Shown here one piece after another: positions 25,985 through 34,878 of a DNA stretch of 40,834 nucleotides; position 1 is the first letter of the stretch; each line of letters starts with the position of its first letter. The notes beneath the pieces were generated by a model. That model did not search any database, was not told where the DNA came from, and worked only from the letters and a program-made list of their open reading frames with translations. Origin of the DNA: Quadrisphaera sp. (GTDB lineage: Bacteria; Actinomycetota; Actinomycetes; Actinomycetales; Quadrisphaeraceae); contig JARICT010000069.1 of the NCBI GenBank assembly GCA_029257185.1, positions 1-40,834 on the forward strand, written 5' to 3'. The position numbers and the translations under genes were made by a program.

Positions 25985-26808
25985 CGGGACCGGACGCGGC
26001 GGTGCCCGCGGCGCAGCAGGGGCTGGACCTGCGACCGGCCGGCGGCCCGGCCCCCACGGCGCGCCGGCTCTGGCGGGCCACCGCCTTCGACACCCGGACG
26101 CTCCTGCGCAACGGCGAGCAGCTGCTCGTCTCGCTCGGGCTCCCCGTGCTGGCGCTGGTGGTCCTCGTCAACGCCCCGCTGGACGCGCTCGCCCTCCCCG
26201 CCGGGCGAGCGGGCCTTCCCCGCATCGACCTCGTGGCCCCCGGCGTGCTCGCCATGGCGGTGCTCGGGACCTCGTTCACCGGCCAGGCCATCGCCCTCGG
26301 CTTCGACCGCCGCTACGGGGTGCTGCGCCTGCTGGCGACCACGCCCCTGGGGCGCTCGGGGTTCCTCGTCGGACGGCTGGGGTCGGTGCTCGCGGTCGAG
26401 GTCCTCCAGGTGCTCGTCCTCGGGGCGGTGGCGGTGGTGCTCGGGTGGCGTCCGTGGCAGGCCGGGCCCGCCGCGGTGCCCCTGCTGCTCCTGACCCTGC
26501 TGCTCGGGACCGCCGCGCTGGTCTCCGTCGCCCTGCTGCTCGCCGGGACGCTGCGCGCCGAGGCCGTGCTCGCCATCGCCAACGTGGTCTACGTGCTCCT
26601 CCTCGGGGCCGGGGTCCTGCTGCCGGCCGGCCTGCTGCCCGCGGGGCTGGCCGGGATCGTCGTCCTCCTGCCCTCCGGCGCCATGGGCGAGGCCGCCAGG
26701 GCCGCGAGCATCGACGGCGCACCCGACCTCCTCCCGTTCGTCGTCATGGCGCTGTGGGCCGTGCTGGCCGCCGGTGCGGCGGCCCGGTGGGTCCGCTGGT
26801 CGGACTGA
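25981..26808 (+). CDS. ABC-2 type exporter permease
   Basis: The 275-residue membrane protein has about six hydrophobic helices, starting near residue 47 (LLVSLGLPVLALVVLVN) and ending with a strongly hydrophobic stretch before RWVRWSD. The helix-rich layout with GFDRRYGVLRLLATTPLGR in a cytoplasmic loop is typical of ABC-2 permeases. GTG 25981 overlaps the stop of the ATPase gene as GTGA, so both subunits are made together. Confidence 0.9.
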   Translation: MTGPDAAVPAAQQGLDLRPAGGPAPTARRLWRATAFDTRTLLRNGEQLLVSLGLPVLALVVLVNAPLDALALPAGRAGLPRIDLVAPGVLAMAVLGTSFTGQAIALGFDRRYGVLRLLATTPLGRSGFLVGRLGSVLAVEVLQVLVLGAVAVVLGWRPWQAGPAAVPLLLLTLLLGTAALVSVALLLAGTLRAEAVLAIANVVYVLLLGAGVLLPAGLLPAGLAGIVVLLPSGAMGEAARAASIDGAPDLLPFVVMALWAVLAAGAAARWVRWSD

Positions 26809-26919
26809 GCGTCGGGCGCCAGGGTCGCGTGCGCCCCACCCCTGGGTGACGCAGGCTGGTCGCTGCCCCCGGTGGTCGGTCTCACAGCGGCTCGACCCCG
26901 TGAGCCGTGGCGGCTGTCC

Positions 26920-26925
26920 TACCCT
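26920..26925 (+). promoter_or_regulatory. Candidate -10 box of ctaA
   Basis: TACCCT is followed by six bases (GAGACG) and the ctaA GTG at 26932. The 123-base gap after the permease also holds an imperfect CCAGGG/CCCCTGG hairpin (about 26819-26851) that could end the ABC operon. Confidence 0.5.
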
Positions 26926-26931
26926 GAGACG

Positions 26932-27999
26932 GTGTCCGCCCCGTCCGCCACCACCGGTCCCGACGAGATCACGGACGGCCCGGAGGCCGACCGCCGCGGC
27001 GGCCGCGGTTCGCACCGGGGCGTCGTGGCCTCGGCGCGCCGCCGGTGGGCCGACCAGCCGTCCACGCGCGGTCCCGTCGGCCGGTGGACCCGTCGCATCC
27101 TGGTGGCCAACCTCGTCGGGCAGATCGGCATCATCCTCACCGGCGGGCTCGTGCGGCTGACCGGGTCCGGCCTCGGGTGCTCCACGTGGCCGCGCTGCGA
27201 ACCGGGCACCTTCACCCCGGTCTTCGAGCCCGCCACCCCGCTCCACGCGTACGTCGAGTTCGGGAACCGCCTCCTGACCTTCGTGGTCGGCGCGCTCGCC
27301 ATCGCCACCGTCGTGGCGGTCTGGCGCCTGCGCGGGCGACGGCCGAGCCTGCGCCTGCTCGGTGCGGCGCCGCTGCTGGGCGTGCTCCTCCAGGCGGCCA
27401 TCGGCGGCATCACGGTGCTGACCCGGCTCAACCCGTGGACGGTGATGCTCCACTTCATGGTCTCCATCGGGCTGGTCGCGGTCTCCACCCTGCTGCTGCT
27501 GCGCGCCCGGGAGGGCGACGGTCCCGTGGTCGCGAAGGCCCACCCCGTGCTGCGCCAGCTCGCGGCCGTGATGGCCGTGGTCGCCTCCGGCGTGCTCGTG
27601 CTGGGGACCGCGGTGACCGGCGCGGGACCGCACGCGGGCGACGCCGGCGACCCGGTGCGCCTGGACATCGACCCCCGCACCATCAGCTGGCTCCACGCCG
27701 ACCTCGTGCTCCTCTTCCTCGGCCTCGCGGTGGGGCTGTACGTCGCGCTGCGCGTCACGGACGCCCCCCACCGGGCGGTGTGGTGGGCGAGCGCCGTGCT
27801 CGTGGTGACCCTCGCGCAGGGGGCCCTGGGCTACGTGCAGTACGCCCTCGCCGTGCCTATCTCCCTGGTGTGGCTCCACATGCTCGGGGCCTGCCTGCTC
27901 ACCGTCGCGGTCACGGGGCTGCAGCTCGGTCTGCGAGAACGCGCCCTCGCTCCGGTGGGCCTCCCGGCGCCGCGCGACGAGCCGGTCCCGGCCCGCTGA
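26932..27999 (+). CDS. ctaA: Heme A synthase (COX15/CtaA)
   Basis: CtaA oxidises the methyl group of heme O to the formyl group of heme A. The protein is 355 residues with about eight membrane helices in two four-helix halves. Four histidines that can bind heme are present: LHAYVEFGNRL, LHFMVSIGL, WLHADLVLLF and WLHMLGACL. GGLVRLTGSGLGCSTWPRCEPG in the first loop is the family hallmark, with a Cys pair. A disordered N-terminal 50 residues precedes the first helix. GTG 26932 is favoured by the TACCCT hexamer; an upstream GTG at 26872 is less likely. ctaB converges from the other side of a 533-base gap. Confidence 0.95.
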   Translation: MSAPSATTGPDEITDGPEADRRGGRGSHRGVVASARRRWADQPSTRGPVGRWTRRILVANLVGQIGIILTGGLVRLTGSGLGCSTWPRCEPGTFTPVFEPATPLHAYVEFGNRLLTFVVGALAIATVVAVWRLRGRRPSLRLLGAAPLLGVLLQAAIGGITVLTRLNPWTVMLHFMVSIGLVAVSTLLLLRAREGDGPVVAKAHPVLRQLAAVMAVVASGVLVLGTAVTGAGPHAGDAGDPVRLDIDPRTISWLHADLVLLFLGLAVGLYVALRVTDAPHRAVWWASAVLVVTLAQGALGYVQYALAVPISLVWLHMLGACLLTVAVTGLQLGLRERALAPVGLPAPRDEPVPAR

Positions 28000-28219
28000 C
28001 GGCAGGGGCTACCGCCCGAGCTCCACGCCACGGCGCCGCTGGCCACCGTCGTCCTTCTCGCCACGAGCCACGCGCCACCCCCCGCCGTACCACGAGCGAC
28101 CCGCGCCACCGCCGCGCCCGTCCGGTCTCCGCGGTCCCCGTGCCGCTCGCGGGGTCCTCGCGCTGCCCCGACCGGGGACGTGCCGCCGCGCTCCTGCCGC
28201 CCTGAGCGCGGTGGTGGGT

Positions 28220-28383
28220 CCCCGGTCAGGGCACGGCGACCCCTCAGCGCGGCCGGGTGTCCCCGGTCACGCGGCGCGCAGGCACCGTCGGCGGCCGTCC
28301 CCCCCGGTCAGGACCCTCGGAGGCACCACCGCGGCGCCACGTCCCCGGTCAGGACCCTCGGAGGCACCACCCCGTCCGTGCGT
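28220..28383. repeat. Four-unit 41-bp tandem repeat
   Basis: The core CCCCGGTCA begins at 28220, 28261, 28302 and 28343, exactly 41 bases apart each time. Units 3 and 4 share their first 29 bases (28302-28330 and 28343-28371). Unit 2 keeps AGGCACC at the same internal position, and unit 1 is the most diverged. It lies in the non-coding gap between ctaA and ctaB. Confidence 0.85.
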
Positions 28384-28454
28384 GCTGGGTCCGAGGGCAG
28401 CAGCAGAACGGGTCGAGGCGCGGCGACGAGACGGTCCACAGCACGGCCGGCGAG

Positions 28455-28507
28455 CACGCCCTCCCCCTGCGACGAGACGCCACAGGTCGACGCCTGGAGG
28501 GGGCGTG
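28455..28507 (-). terminator. Long imperfect hairpin after ctaB
   Basis: Arms CACGCCC (from 28455) and GGGCGTG (to 28507) pair over seven bases and continue for about five more positions with one G-T pair and one mismatch. The hairpin begins 25 bases past the ctaB stop and could also stop transcription coming from ctaA. Confidence 0.4.
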
Positions 28508-28532
28508 GGTCGGATCGAACGAACCGCTGGCC

Positions 28533-29597
28533 TCAGCCGAGCGGCAGCGACTGCAGCACGCGCGGCCACCAGTCGCCCCACCAGGACGCGGGCAGCAGCG
28601 CGTCCACGGCCATCAGCAGGAACAGCACGGTCAGATAGCTGATGGACGTGTGGAACAGCCGCATCGCCCGCACCTGCTCGGCGCTCGTCGCGGACTTGGC
28701 CCGTGCGAGGAGCCCGTAGCACTCGACGAGGAACCAGGCCCCGGTCACGACGGCGGCGAACGCGTACACCGGACCCGTCCCGGCCACGGGGACCAGGAGC
28801 AGCGAGGAGACCACCATCGCCCACGCGTACGCGGTCGACTGGCGCGCCACGGAGACCGGCCCCGCCACGGCCCCCAGCATGGGGACCCCCACGGCCGCGT
28901 AGTCGTCGCGGTACTTCATGGACAGCGGCCAGTAGTGGGGCGGGGTCCAGAAGAAGATGATGGCGAAGAGCACCCAGGGGGCCAGCGACAGCGAGTCGGT
29001 GACGGCCGACCACCCGATGAGGACCGGCATGCAGCCCGCGGCTCCGCCCCACACGATGTTCTGGCGGCTGCGGCGCTTGAGCACCAGCGTGTAGACGACG
29101 ACGTAGAAGGCGATCGCCGCGGCGGCCAGGACCGCCGAGAGCAGGTTGGCGAACGCCCAGAGCCACACCACCGAGGCGACACCGAGACCGACACCGAAGA
29201 CGAGGGCTTCCCGCGGTGTGACGAGGCCCGTGACCAGGGGGCGTCGTTCGGTGCGGTGCATGAGGGCGTCGATGTCGCGGTCGACGTAGCAGTTGAGCGC
29301 GTTCGCCGACCCGGCCGCCAAGGTGCCGCCCACCACGGTCGCCACGACCAGCCACAGCGACGGCAGCCCCCGCTCGGCGACGATCATGGTGGGGATGGTC
29401 GTCATGAGCAGCAGCTCGACGATGCGCGGCTTGGTCAGCGCCACGAAGCCCCTCACCCGCTCGCGGGCGCTCGCGCGGTTCCCCACGTCCGCGGGGGGAA
29501 CCGTCTCGTACCTGCCCGCCGGGGCTGGCGGACCTGTCACCGAACCCGCTGCTGGCGCGGTGTGCTGGGGGGCGGTCACGAGCGGCTGGGTCCTCAC
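28533..29597 (-). CDS. ctaB: Protoheme IX farnesyltransferase (heme O synthase)
   Basis: CtaB adds a farnesyl group to heme B, making heme O, the substrate of CtaA. The 354-residue membrane protein (UbiA family, about nine helices) has [11 protein letters not shown] near the start, the prenyl-diphosphate motif [20 protein letters not shown], and the second acidic motif in [19 protein letters not shown] Pro/Ala-rich 45-residue N-terminus precedes helix 1. The GTG start at 29597 follows a TAGACT (29632-29627) with a short predicted leader of about two dozen bases. Confidence 0.96.
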   Translation of the reverse strand: MRTQPLVTAPQHTAPAAGSVTGPPAPAGRYETVPPADVGNRASARERVRGFVALTKPRIVELLLMTTIPTMIVAERGLPSLWLVVATVVGGTLAAGSANALNCYVDRDIDALMHRTERRPLVTGLVTPREALVFGVGLGVASVVWLWAFANLLSAVLAAAAIAFYVVVYTLVLKRRSRQNIVWGGAAGCMPVLIGWSAVTDSLSLAPWVLFAIIFFWTPPHYWPLSMKYRDDYAAVGVPMLGAVAGPVSVARQSTAYAWAMVVSSLLLVPVAGTGPVYAFAAVVTGAWFLVECYGLLARAKSATSAEQVRAMRLFHTSISYLTVLFLLMAVDALLPASWWGDWWPRVLQSLPLG

Positions 29598-29626
29598 TGC
29601 TGGCGTCGGCGCGGGGGCGATGCCTC

Positions 29627-29732
29627 AGTCTAGGGCGGGTCGTGCACCCCGGGCCGGTCGACCTCGGTGCGATGGGTCACCTCGGGCCGAGCACACCGGT
29701 GGGAAGGCACGGGTGTGCATCTTCGCTAGGGT
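29627..29732. promoter_or_regulatory. Divergent ctaB-tkt promoter region
   Basis: TAGACT on the minus strand (29632-29627) faces ctaB and TAGGGT on the plus strand (29727-29732) faces tkt. Unlike the leaderless genes, these would give short leaders of roughly 24 and 47 bases. Confidence 0.4.
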
Positions 29733-29785
29733 CGAGAAGGACGTGGCGCGAGGTGCGCCGAACAGCTCGACGAGAGGACCTCCCG

Positions 29786-31999
29786 GTGACCGATCCCGCC
29801 CGTGACGCACGACCCACCGAGCTCGACTGGGACGAGGTGGACTCCCGCGCCGTCGACACCGCACGCCTGCTCGCCGCCGACGCGGTCCAGAAGGTCGGCA
29901 ACGGCCACCCGGGCACGGCCATGAGCCTCGCGCCGCTGGCCCACCTGCTCTACCAGCACGTGATGGTCGGCGACCCGAGCGACCCGCACTGGACCGGGCG
30001 GGACCGTTTCGTGCTCTCCGCCGGGCACGCGGCGCTGCTGCAGTACGTCCAGCTCTACCTCGCGGGCTACGGCCTGGAGCTCGATGACCTGAGGTCGCTG
30101 CGGACCTGGGGCTCGAAGACGCCGGGTCACCCGGAGTTCAAGCACACCACCGGCATCGAGGCCACGACGGGACCGCTGGGCCAGGGTCTGGCGATGTCGG
30201 TCGGCATGGCGGCCGCCGCACGCTTCGAGCGCGGGCTGCTCGACCCCGACGCCGCGCCGGGCACGTCGGTGTTCGACCACCACGTCTACGCGATCGCGTC
30301 CGACGGGGACGTGCAGGAAGGTGTGGCCTCCGAGGCCTCGTCGTGGGCCGGGCACCAGCAGCTCGGGAACCTCGTGGTCTTCTACGACCAGAACCAGATC
30401 TCCATCGAGGACGACACCGACATCGCCTTCAGCGAGGACGTCGTCGCGCGCTACGCCGCCTACGGGTGGCACACCCAGACCGTCGACTGGCGCGGGGGCG
30501 AGGGCGCTGGTGAGGCGGCGGACGACGACGGGTACCACGAGGACGTGCCGGCGCTGTTCGCCGCGATCCAGGCGGCGAAGGCCGAGACCGGCCGCCCCTC
30601 CCTCATCGCGCTGAAGACGATCATCGCGTGGCCCGCCCCGACGAAGAAGAACACCGGCGCCTCCCACGGCTCGGCGCTCGGCGCCGACGAGGTCCGCGCC
30701 ACCAAGGAGCTCCTGGGCTTCGACCCGGACCAGGACTTCGCGGTCGAGGACGCCGTCATCGAGCGGACCCGCGGGCTCTCCCAGCGCGTCGGTGGGCTCA
30801 AGTCCGACTGGACCGAGCGCTTCGCCGCGTGGCAGGAGGCCAACCCCGACCGGGCCGCCGTCCACGCCCGCCTGGAGGCCCAGCAGCTTCCCGACGGCTG
30901 GACCGGCTCCCTCCCGTCCTTCACCGCCGGCGAGGCGGTCTCGACGCGCAAGGCGTCCGGCAAGGTCCTCAACGCGATCGCGGCGCACATCCCCGAGCTG
31001 TGGGGCGGCTCGGCGGACCTGGCGAGCTCCAACAACACGACGATCGAGGACGGCGAGTCGTTCGTCCCGGCGGAGTGGAGCACGTCGATGTTCTCCGGCA
31101 ACGCCTACGGGCGCGTGCTGCACTTCGGGATCCGCGAGCACGCCATGGGAGCGATCCTCTCCGGCATCACCCTCCACGGCGGCACCCGTGCGTACGGGGG
31201 CACCTTCCTGCAGTTCAGCGACTACATGCGTCCCGCCGTGCGGCTCGCAGCGCTCATGGAGATCCCCACCGTCTACGTCTGGACGCACGACTCCATCGGG
31301 CTGGGCGAGGACGGTCCCACCCACCAGCCCGTCGAGCACCTCGCCGCGCTGCGCACCATCCCCGGCCTCGCCGTGGTCCGCCCGAGCGACGCCAACGAGA
31401 CCGCCTTCGCCTGGCGCGGCGTGCTCGAGCGCCGCGAGGGGCCCGCGGGCCTGATCCTCTCCCGGCAGGACGTGCCCACCCCCGAGCGCGGTGACGGCGG
31501 GGCGTCGGGCGACTCCCTCGCCAGCGCCGAGGGCACCCTGCGCGGCGGGTACGTGCTCGCGGAGGCCTCGAACGGTTCGCCCGAGGTGATCCTCGTGGCG
31601 ACGGGCTCCGAGGTGCAGATCGCTCTCGCGGCCCGCGAGCAGCTCCAGGCCGGCGGCACGCCCGCGCGCGTGGTGTCCATGCCGTGCCGCGAGTGGTTCG
31701 CCGAGCAGGACGCCGCCTACCGCGAGCAGGTCCTGCCCGCCGCGGTGAGGGCCAGGGTCTCCGTCGAGGCCGGCGTGGCCGCCGGGTGGCGCGACGTCGT
31801 GGGCGACGCGGGCCGCAGCCTCTCCCTCGAGCACTTCGGCGCGTCGGCGGACTACCAGACCCTCTACGAGGAGTTCGGCTTCACCCCCGAGAACGCCGTG
31901 TCGCTCGCGAGGGAGTCGATCGACGCGGCCTCGCGAGGCGACTCGCCCGGCTCGGTGGGCGGCTCCTCGCCCGCCACCGGCGGTACCGGCGACCGCTGA
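29786..31999 (+). CDS. tkt: Transketolase
   Basis: Transketolase moves two-carbon units between sugar phosphates in the non-oxidative pentose phosphate pathway with thiamine diphosphate. The 737-residue protein has GNGHPGTAMSLAPLAHLLYQH, GHPEFKHTTGIEATTGPLGQ, the cofactor motif SDGDVQEGVASEASSWAG to YDQNQISI, and the pyrimidine-domain stretch FGIREHAMGAIL. The last 20 residues are a Ser/Gly-rich tail. GTG 29786 is preceded by GAGAGG. It heads the six-gene sugar-phosphate cluster. Confidence 0.97.
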   Translation: MTDPARDARPTELDWDEVDSRAVDTARLLAADAVQKVGNGHPGTAMSLAPLAHLLYQHVMVGDPSDPHWTGRDRFVLSAGHAALLQYVQLYLAGYGLELDDLRSLRTWGSKTPGHPEFKHTTGIEATTGPLGQGLAMSVGMAAAARFERGLLDPDAAPGTSVFDHHVYAIASDGDVQEGVASEASSWAGHQQLGNLVVFYDQNQISIEDDTDIAFSEDVVARYAAYGWHTQTVDWRGGEGAGEAADDDGYHEDVPALFAAIQAAKAETGRPSLIALKTIIAWPAPTKKNTGASHGSALGADEVRATKELLGFDPDQDFAVEDAVIERTRGLSQRVGGLKSDWTERFAAWQEANPDRAAVHARLEAQQLPDGWTGSLPSFTAGEAVSTRKASGKVLNAIAAHIPELWGGSADLASSNNTTIEDGESFVPAEWSTSMFSGNAYGRVLHFGIREHAMGAILSGITLHGGTRAYGGTFLQFSDYMRPAVRLAALMEIPTVYVWTHDSIGLGEDGPTHQPVEHLAALRTIPGLAVVRPSDANETAFAWRGVLERREGPAGLILSRQDVPTPERGDGGASGDSLASAEGTLRGGYVLAEASNGSPEVILVATGSEVQIALAAREQLQAGGTPARVVSMPCREWFAEQDAAYREQVLPAAVRARVSVEAGVAAGWRDVVGDAGRSLSLEHFGASADYQTLYEEFGFTPENAVSLARESIDAASRGDSPGSVGGSSPATGGTGDR

Positions 32000-32015
32000 G
32001 CGGGCACCACCAGCC

Positions 32016-32046
32016 GACCGGCGCGCGACACCGCCGCCCGCCGGTC
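32016..32046 (+). other. Hairpin between tkt and tal
   Basis: GACCGGCG (32016-32023) and CGCCGGTC (32039-32046) form a perfect 8-bp stem with a 15-base loop in the 84-base gap. It may be a partial terminator or an RNA processing site that sets different tkt and tal levels. Confidence 0.4.
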
Positions 32047-32083
32047 TCCACCTCGATCCCCTGCACGGCAGAAGGAGAACACC

Positions 32084-33214
32084 ATGGCGAACACGAACAC
32101 CGAAGCCCTCTCGAGCGTGGGGGTGTCGATCTGGCTCGACGACCTCTCCCGCGAGCTGACCCAGGGCGGCGGCCTGCAGAAGATGATCGACGACTACTCG
32201 GTCGTCGGTGTCACCTCCAACCCGACGATCTTCGCCGGGGCCCTCGCCGAGGGTGAGCGCTACGCCGACCAGGTCGCAGAGCTGGTCTCCGAGGGGGCGA
32301 GCGTCGACGAGGCCGTGGCCGCGCTGACGGCCACCGACGTGCGGGACGCCTGCGACATCTTCACCTCGATCCACGAGCGGACCGGAGGTCTGGACGGCCG
32401 CGTCTCCCTCGAGGTCGACCCGCGCCTGGCGCACGAGACCGACAAGACCGTCGAGTCGGCTCGCGGTCTGTGGTCCGCCGTCGACCGGCCCAACCTGTTC
32501 GTCAAGATCCCGGCCACCGTCGAGGGCCTCCCGGCGATCACCGCGGCCATCGCCGAGGGCATCAGCGTCAACGTGACGCTGATCTTCGGCCTCGACCGCT
32601 ACCGCGCCGTGATCAGCGCCTACCTCACCGGTCTCGAGCAGGCCCAGGAGAAGGGCCTCGACCTGTCGTCCATCGCGTCGGTGGCCTCCTTCTTCGTCTC
32701 CCGGGTGGACAGCGACGTCGACGGCCAGCTCGACGAGATCGGCACCGACGAGGCGAAGGCGCTGAAGGGCAAGGCCGGGCTCGCCAACGCACGGCTGGCG
32801 TACTCCACCTTCGAGGAGGTCAGCGCCAGCCCGCGCTGGAAGGTCCTCGCCGACGCCGGGGCGACGCCCCAGCGCCCGCTGTGGGCGTCCACGGGCGTGA
32901 AGGACCCCGAGTACGACGACACGATGTACGTCACCGGCCTGGCCACGAAGGGCGTCGTCAACACCATGCCGGGGGCGACCCTGGAGGCGCTGGCCGACCA
33001 CGGTGAGGTGACCGGCGACACCGTGCGCGGCACCGCGGACTCGGCGGGCGCCACGCTCGACGACCTGGAGCGCGTGGGGATCTCGTACACCGACCTCGTC
33101 GAGCGGCTCGAGCGCGAGGGCGTCGAGAAGTTCGAGAAGTCGTGGAAGGAGCTCGGGGAGACGGTCAAGGGCGAGATGGAGCGCGCCAGCGCCAGCACCG
33201 GATCGGCCCGATGA
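32084..33214 (+). CDS. tal: Transaldolase
   Basis: Transaldolase transfers a dihydroxyacetone unit between sugar phosphates. The 376-residue length is typical of the long actinobacterial form. The Schiff-base lysine is Lys141 in [11 protein letters not shown], and [10 protein letters not shown] near the start is the other hallmark. The ATG has the best ribosome site in the window (AGAAGGAG, six bases, ATG). Its stop overlaps pgi as ATGA. Confidence 0.97.
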   Translation: MANTNTEALSSVGVSIWLDDLSRELTQGGGLQKMIDDYSVVGVTSNPTIFAGALAEGERYADQVAELVSEGASVDEAVAALTATDVRDACDIFTSIHERTGGLDGRVSLEVDPRLAHETDKTVESARGLWSAVDRPNLFVKIPATVEGLPAITAAIAEGISVNVTLIFGLDRYRAVISAYLTGLEQAQEKGLDLSSIASVASFFVSRVDSDVDGQLDEIGTDEAKALKGKAGLANARLAYSTFEEVSASPRWKVLADAGATPQRPLWASTGVKDPEYDDTMYVTGLATKGVVNTMPGATLEALADHGEVTGDTVRGTADSAGATLDDLERVGISYTDLVERLEREGVEKFEKSWKELGETVKGEMERASASTGSAR

Positions 33215-34878
33215 GCGCTCCCCTGGCCGTCGCGCTGAGCGGCGCCGCCGAGGACGCCTCCCGGACCCACGTCAGCGCCCTGGTGGCCGACCGGGTCGCC
33301 TCGAGGTTGTTCGCGCAGGACGCGAGCCTGTGGGGACCCGACGCGGAGGAGGAGGCCGCCAAGCGGCTGTCCTGGGTGACCCTGGCCTCCGGGTCCAGGC
33401 CGCTGGTGCAGCGGATCGAGTCCCTGCGCGCCGACCTGGCCGCCGAGGGCCTCACCCGGGTGGTGCTGTGCGGCATGGGGGGTTCGTCGCTGGCTCCCGA
33501 GGTCATCACCTCGACCGCGGGCGTCGCGCTGACGGTGCTGGACGGCACCGACCCCGAGCAGGTCGCCCGCGTGGTCGGTGAGGACCTGGCACGCACGGTG
33601 GTCGTGGTCTCCTCGAAGTCCGGCTCCACCCTCGAGACCGACAGCCAGCGCCGGGCCTTCGTCGGCGCCTTCGAGGCCGCCGGCATCGACCCCGCCTCGC
33701 GGATGGTCGTGGTCACCGACCCCGGCTCCGCGCTGGGCGACCTCGCCCGCGAGGCGGGTTACCGCGCCGTCGTCGAGGCCGACCCCGACGTGGGTGGGCG
33801 CTACTCGGCGCTGACCGCGTTCGGCCTGGTGCCCTCGGGGCTGGCCGGCGCGGACATCGGCGCGCTGCTCGACGACGCGGCGTCCGCCGCCGCGGTGCTC
33901 GACGCCGACTCCGCCGAGAACCCGTCGCTGACCCTCGGTGCGGCGCTCGGCGGTACCGCGGGCCGCACCAAGGTCGCGATCGTGGAGGACGGCGCCGGCC
34001 TGGCCGGCTTCGGTGACTGGGCCGAGCAGCTCCTCGCGGAGTCCACCGGGAAGCTCGGGACGGGCATCCTGCCGGTGGTGGTGGCGCCCGGCGACCCCGA
34101 GGTCACCGACACCCCTCAGGACGTGCTGCTGGCGCGCCTGGTCCCCGACGCCGGTGAGGCGTCGGTGGACGGCGCGGCACAGGTCGCCGTCTCCGGCACG
34201 CTCGGTGGGCAGATGCTGCTGTGGGAGGCCGCCACGGCGGTCGCCGGACGCCTGCTCGGCATCAACCCCTTCGACCAGCCCGACGTGGAGAGCGCCAAGG
34301 TCGCCGCGCGCGAGATGCTGGACGGGGACGCCTCCTCGAGCGCCGCCGAGGAGCCCGCGCTCGTCGACGGCGGCATCGAGGTCCGGGCCACCTCGGGCCT
34401 GCTCGACGGCGTCGACGACCTGGCGGGGGCGCTGTCCGCGCTCCTCGACCGGCTCGACCACCCGTCGGCCGACGCCGACCCCTCGGCGTCCGCGGACCCC
34501 GCCGTCGACGGTGGCTACCTGGCGGTCATGGCGTACCTCGACCGCGAGACCTACGCGGCCCTGGCCGACGTGCGCTCCTCGCTGGCCCGCCGGACCGGTC
34601 GCCCCGTCACCTTCGGGTGGGCCCCGCGCTTCCTGCACTCCACGGGTCAGTACCACAAGGGCGGTCGCCCGACCGGGGTGTTCCTGCAGGTCACCGCGGC
34701 GCCGGCCGAGCAGCTGGCGGTCCCCGGCCGCGAGTTCGGCTTCGGTGAGCTCATCACGGCTCAGGCCGCCGGTGACGCCTCGGTCCTCGCCGACCACGAC
34801 CGGCCCGTCCTGCGTCTCCACCTGAGGGACCGCGACGCCGCCCTGCGGCAGCTGACCGGTGTGCTGGAGGCTCAGTGA
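33211..34878 (+). CDS. pgi: Glucose-6-phosphate isomerase
   Basis: PGI interconverts glucose-6-phosphate and fructose-6-phosphate, linking glycolysis with the pentose phosphate genes around it. The 555-residue protein is the divergent actinobacterial form found beside tal. It has [12 protein letters not shown] and [15 protein letters not shown] in the sugar-binding domains and STGQYHKGG near the C-terminus, where the catalytic lysine lies. A Ser/Asp/Ala-rich insertion (about 425-435) is probably a loop. In some relatives tal and pgi are fused; here they are separate but overlap by four bases. Confidence 0.93.
   Translation: MSAPLAVALSGAAEDASRTHVSALVADRVASRLFAQDASLWGPDAEEEAAKRLSWVTLASGSRPLVQRIESLRADLAAEGLTRVVLCGMGGSSLAPEVITSTAGVALTVLDGTDPEQVARVVGEDLARTVVVVSSKSGSTLETDSQRRAFVGAFEAAGIDPASRMVVVTDPGSALGDLAREAGYRAVVEADPDVGGRYSALTAFGLVPSGLAGADIGALLDDAASAAAVLDADSAENPSLTLGAALGGTAGRTKVAIVEDGAGLAGFGDWAEQLLAESTGKLGTGILPVVVAPGDPEVTDTPQDVLLARLVPDAGEASVDGAAQVAVSGTLGGQMLLWEAATAVAGRLLGINPFDQPDVESAKVAAREMLDGDASSSAAEEPALVDGGIEVRATSGLLDGVDDLAGALSALLDRLDHPSADADPSASADPAVDGGYLAVMAYLDRETYAALADVRSSLARRTGRPVTFGWAPRFLHSTGQYHKGGRPTGVFLQVTAAPAEQLAVPGREFGFGELITAQAAGDASVLADHDRPVLRLHLRDRDAALRQLTGVLEAQ

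Larger units (their letters stand above)
28000..28532. other. Gene-free gap between convergent ctaA and ctaB
   Basis: This is the longest stretch without a gene. Reading frames across it on both strands give only Arg/Pro-rich shadow peptides. It contains a 41-bp periodic repeat (28220-28383) and a hairpin near the ctaB end (28455-28507). A short CCCCGACCGGGG palindrome lies at 28166-28177. I see nothing else. Confidence 0.7.

Noticed and set aside
28220-28383. CRISPR array
   Set aside because: The repeats are only four, degenerate and directly tandem, spacers are not unique sequences of regular design, and no cas gene is near.
28267-29355. Possible gene filling the ctaA-ctaB gap on the minus strand
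   Set aside because: Its first part is an out-of-frame copy of ctaB and the rest is an Arg/Pro-rich run through the repeat; no start signal or motif.
29726-33001. 1091-codon open frame on the minus strand over tkt and tal
   Set aside because: The composition is Gly/Arg/Val/Leu shadow type, and the plus strand holds full-length transketolase and transaldolase.
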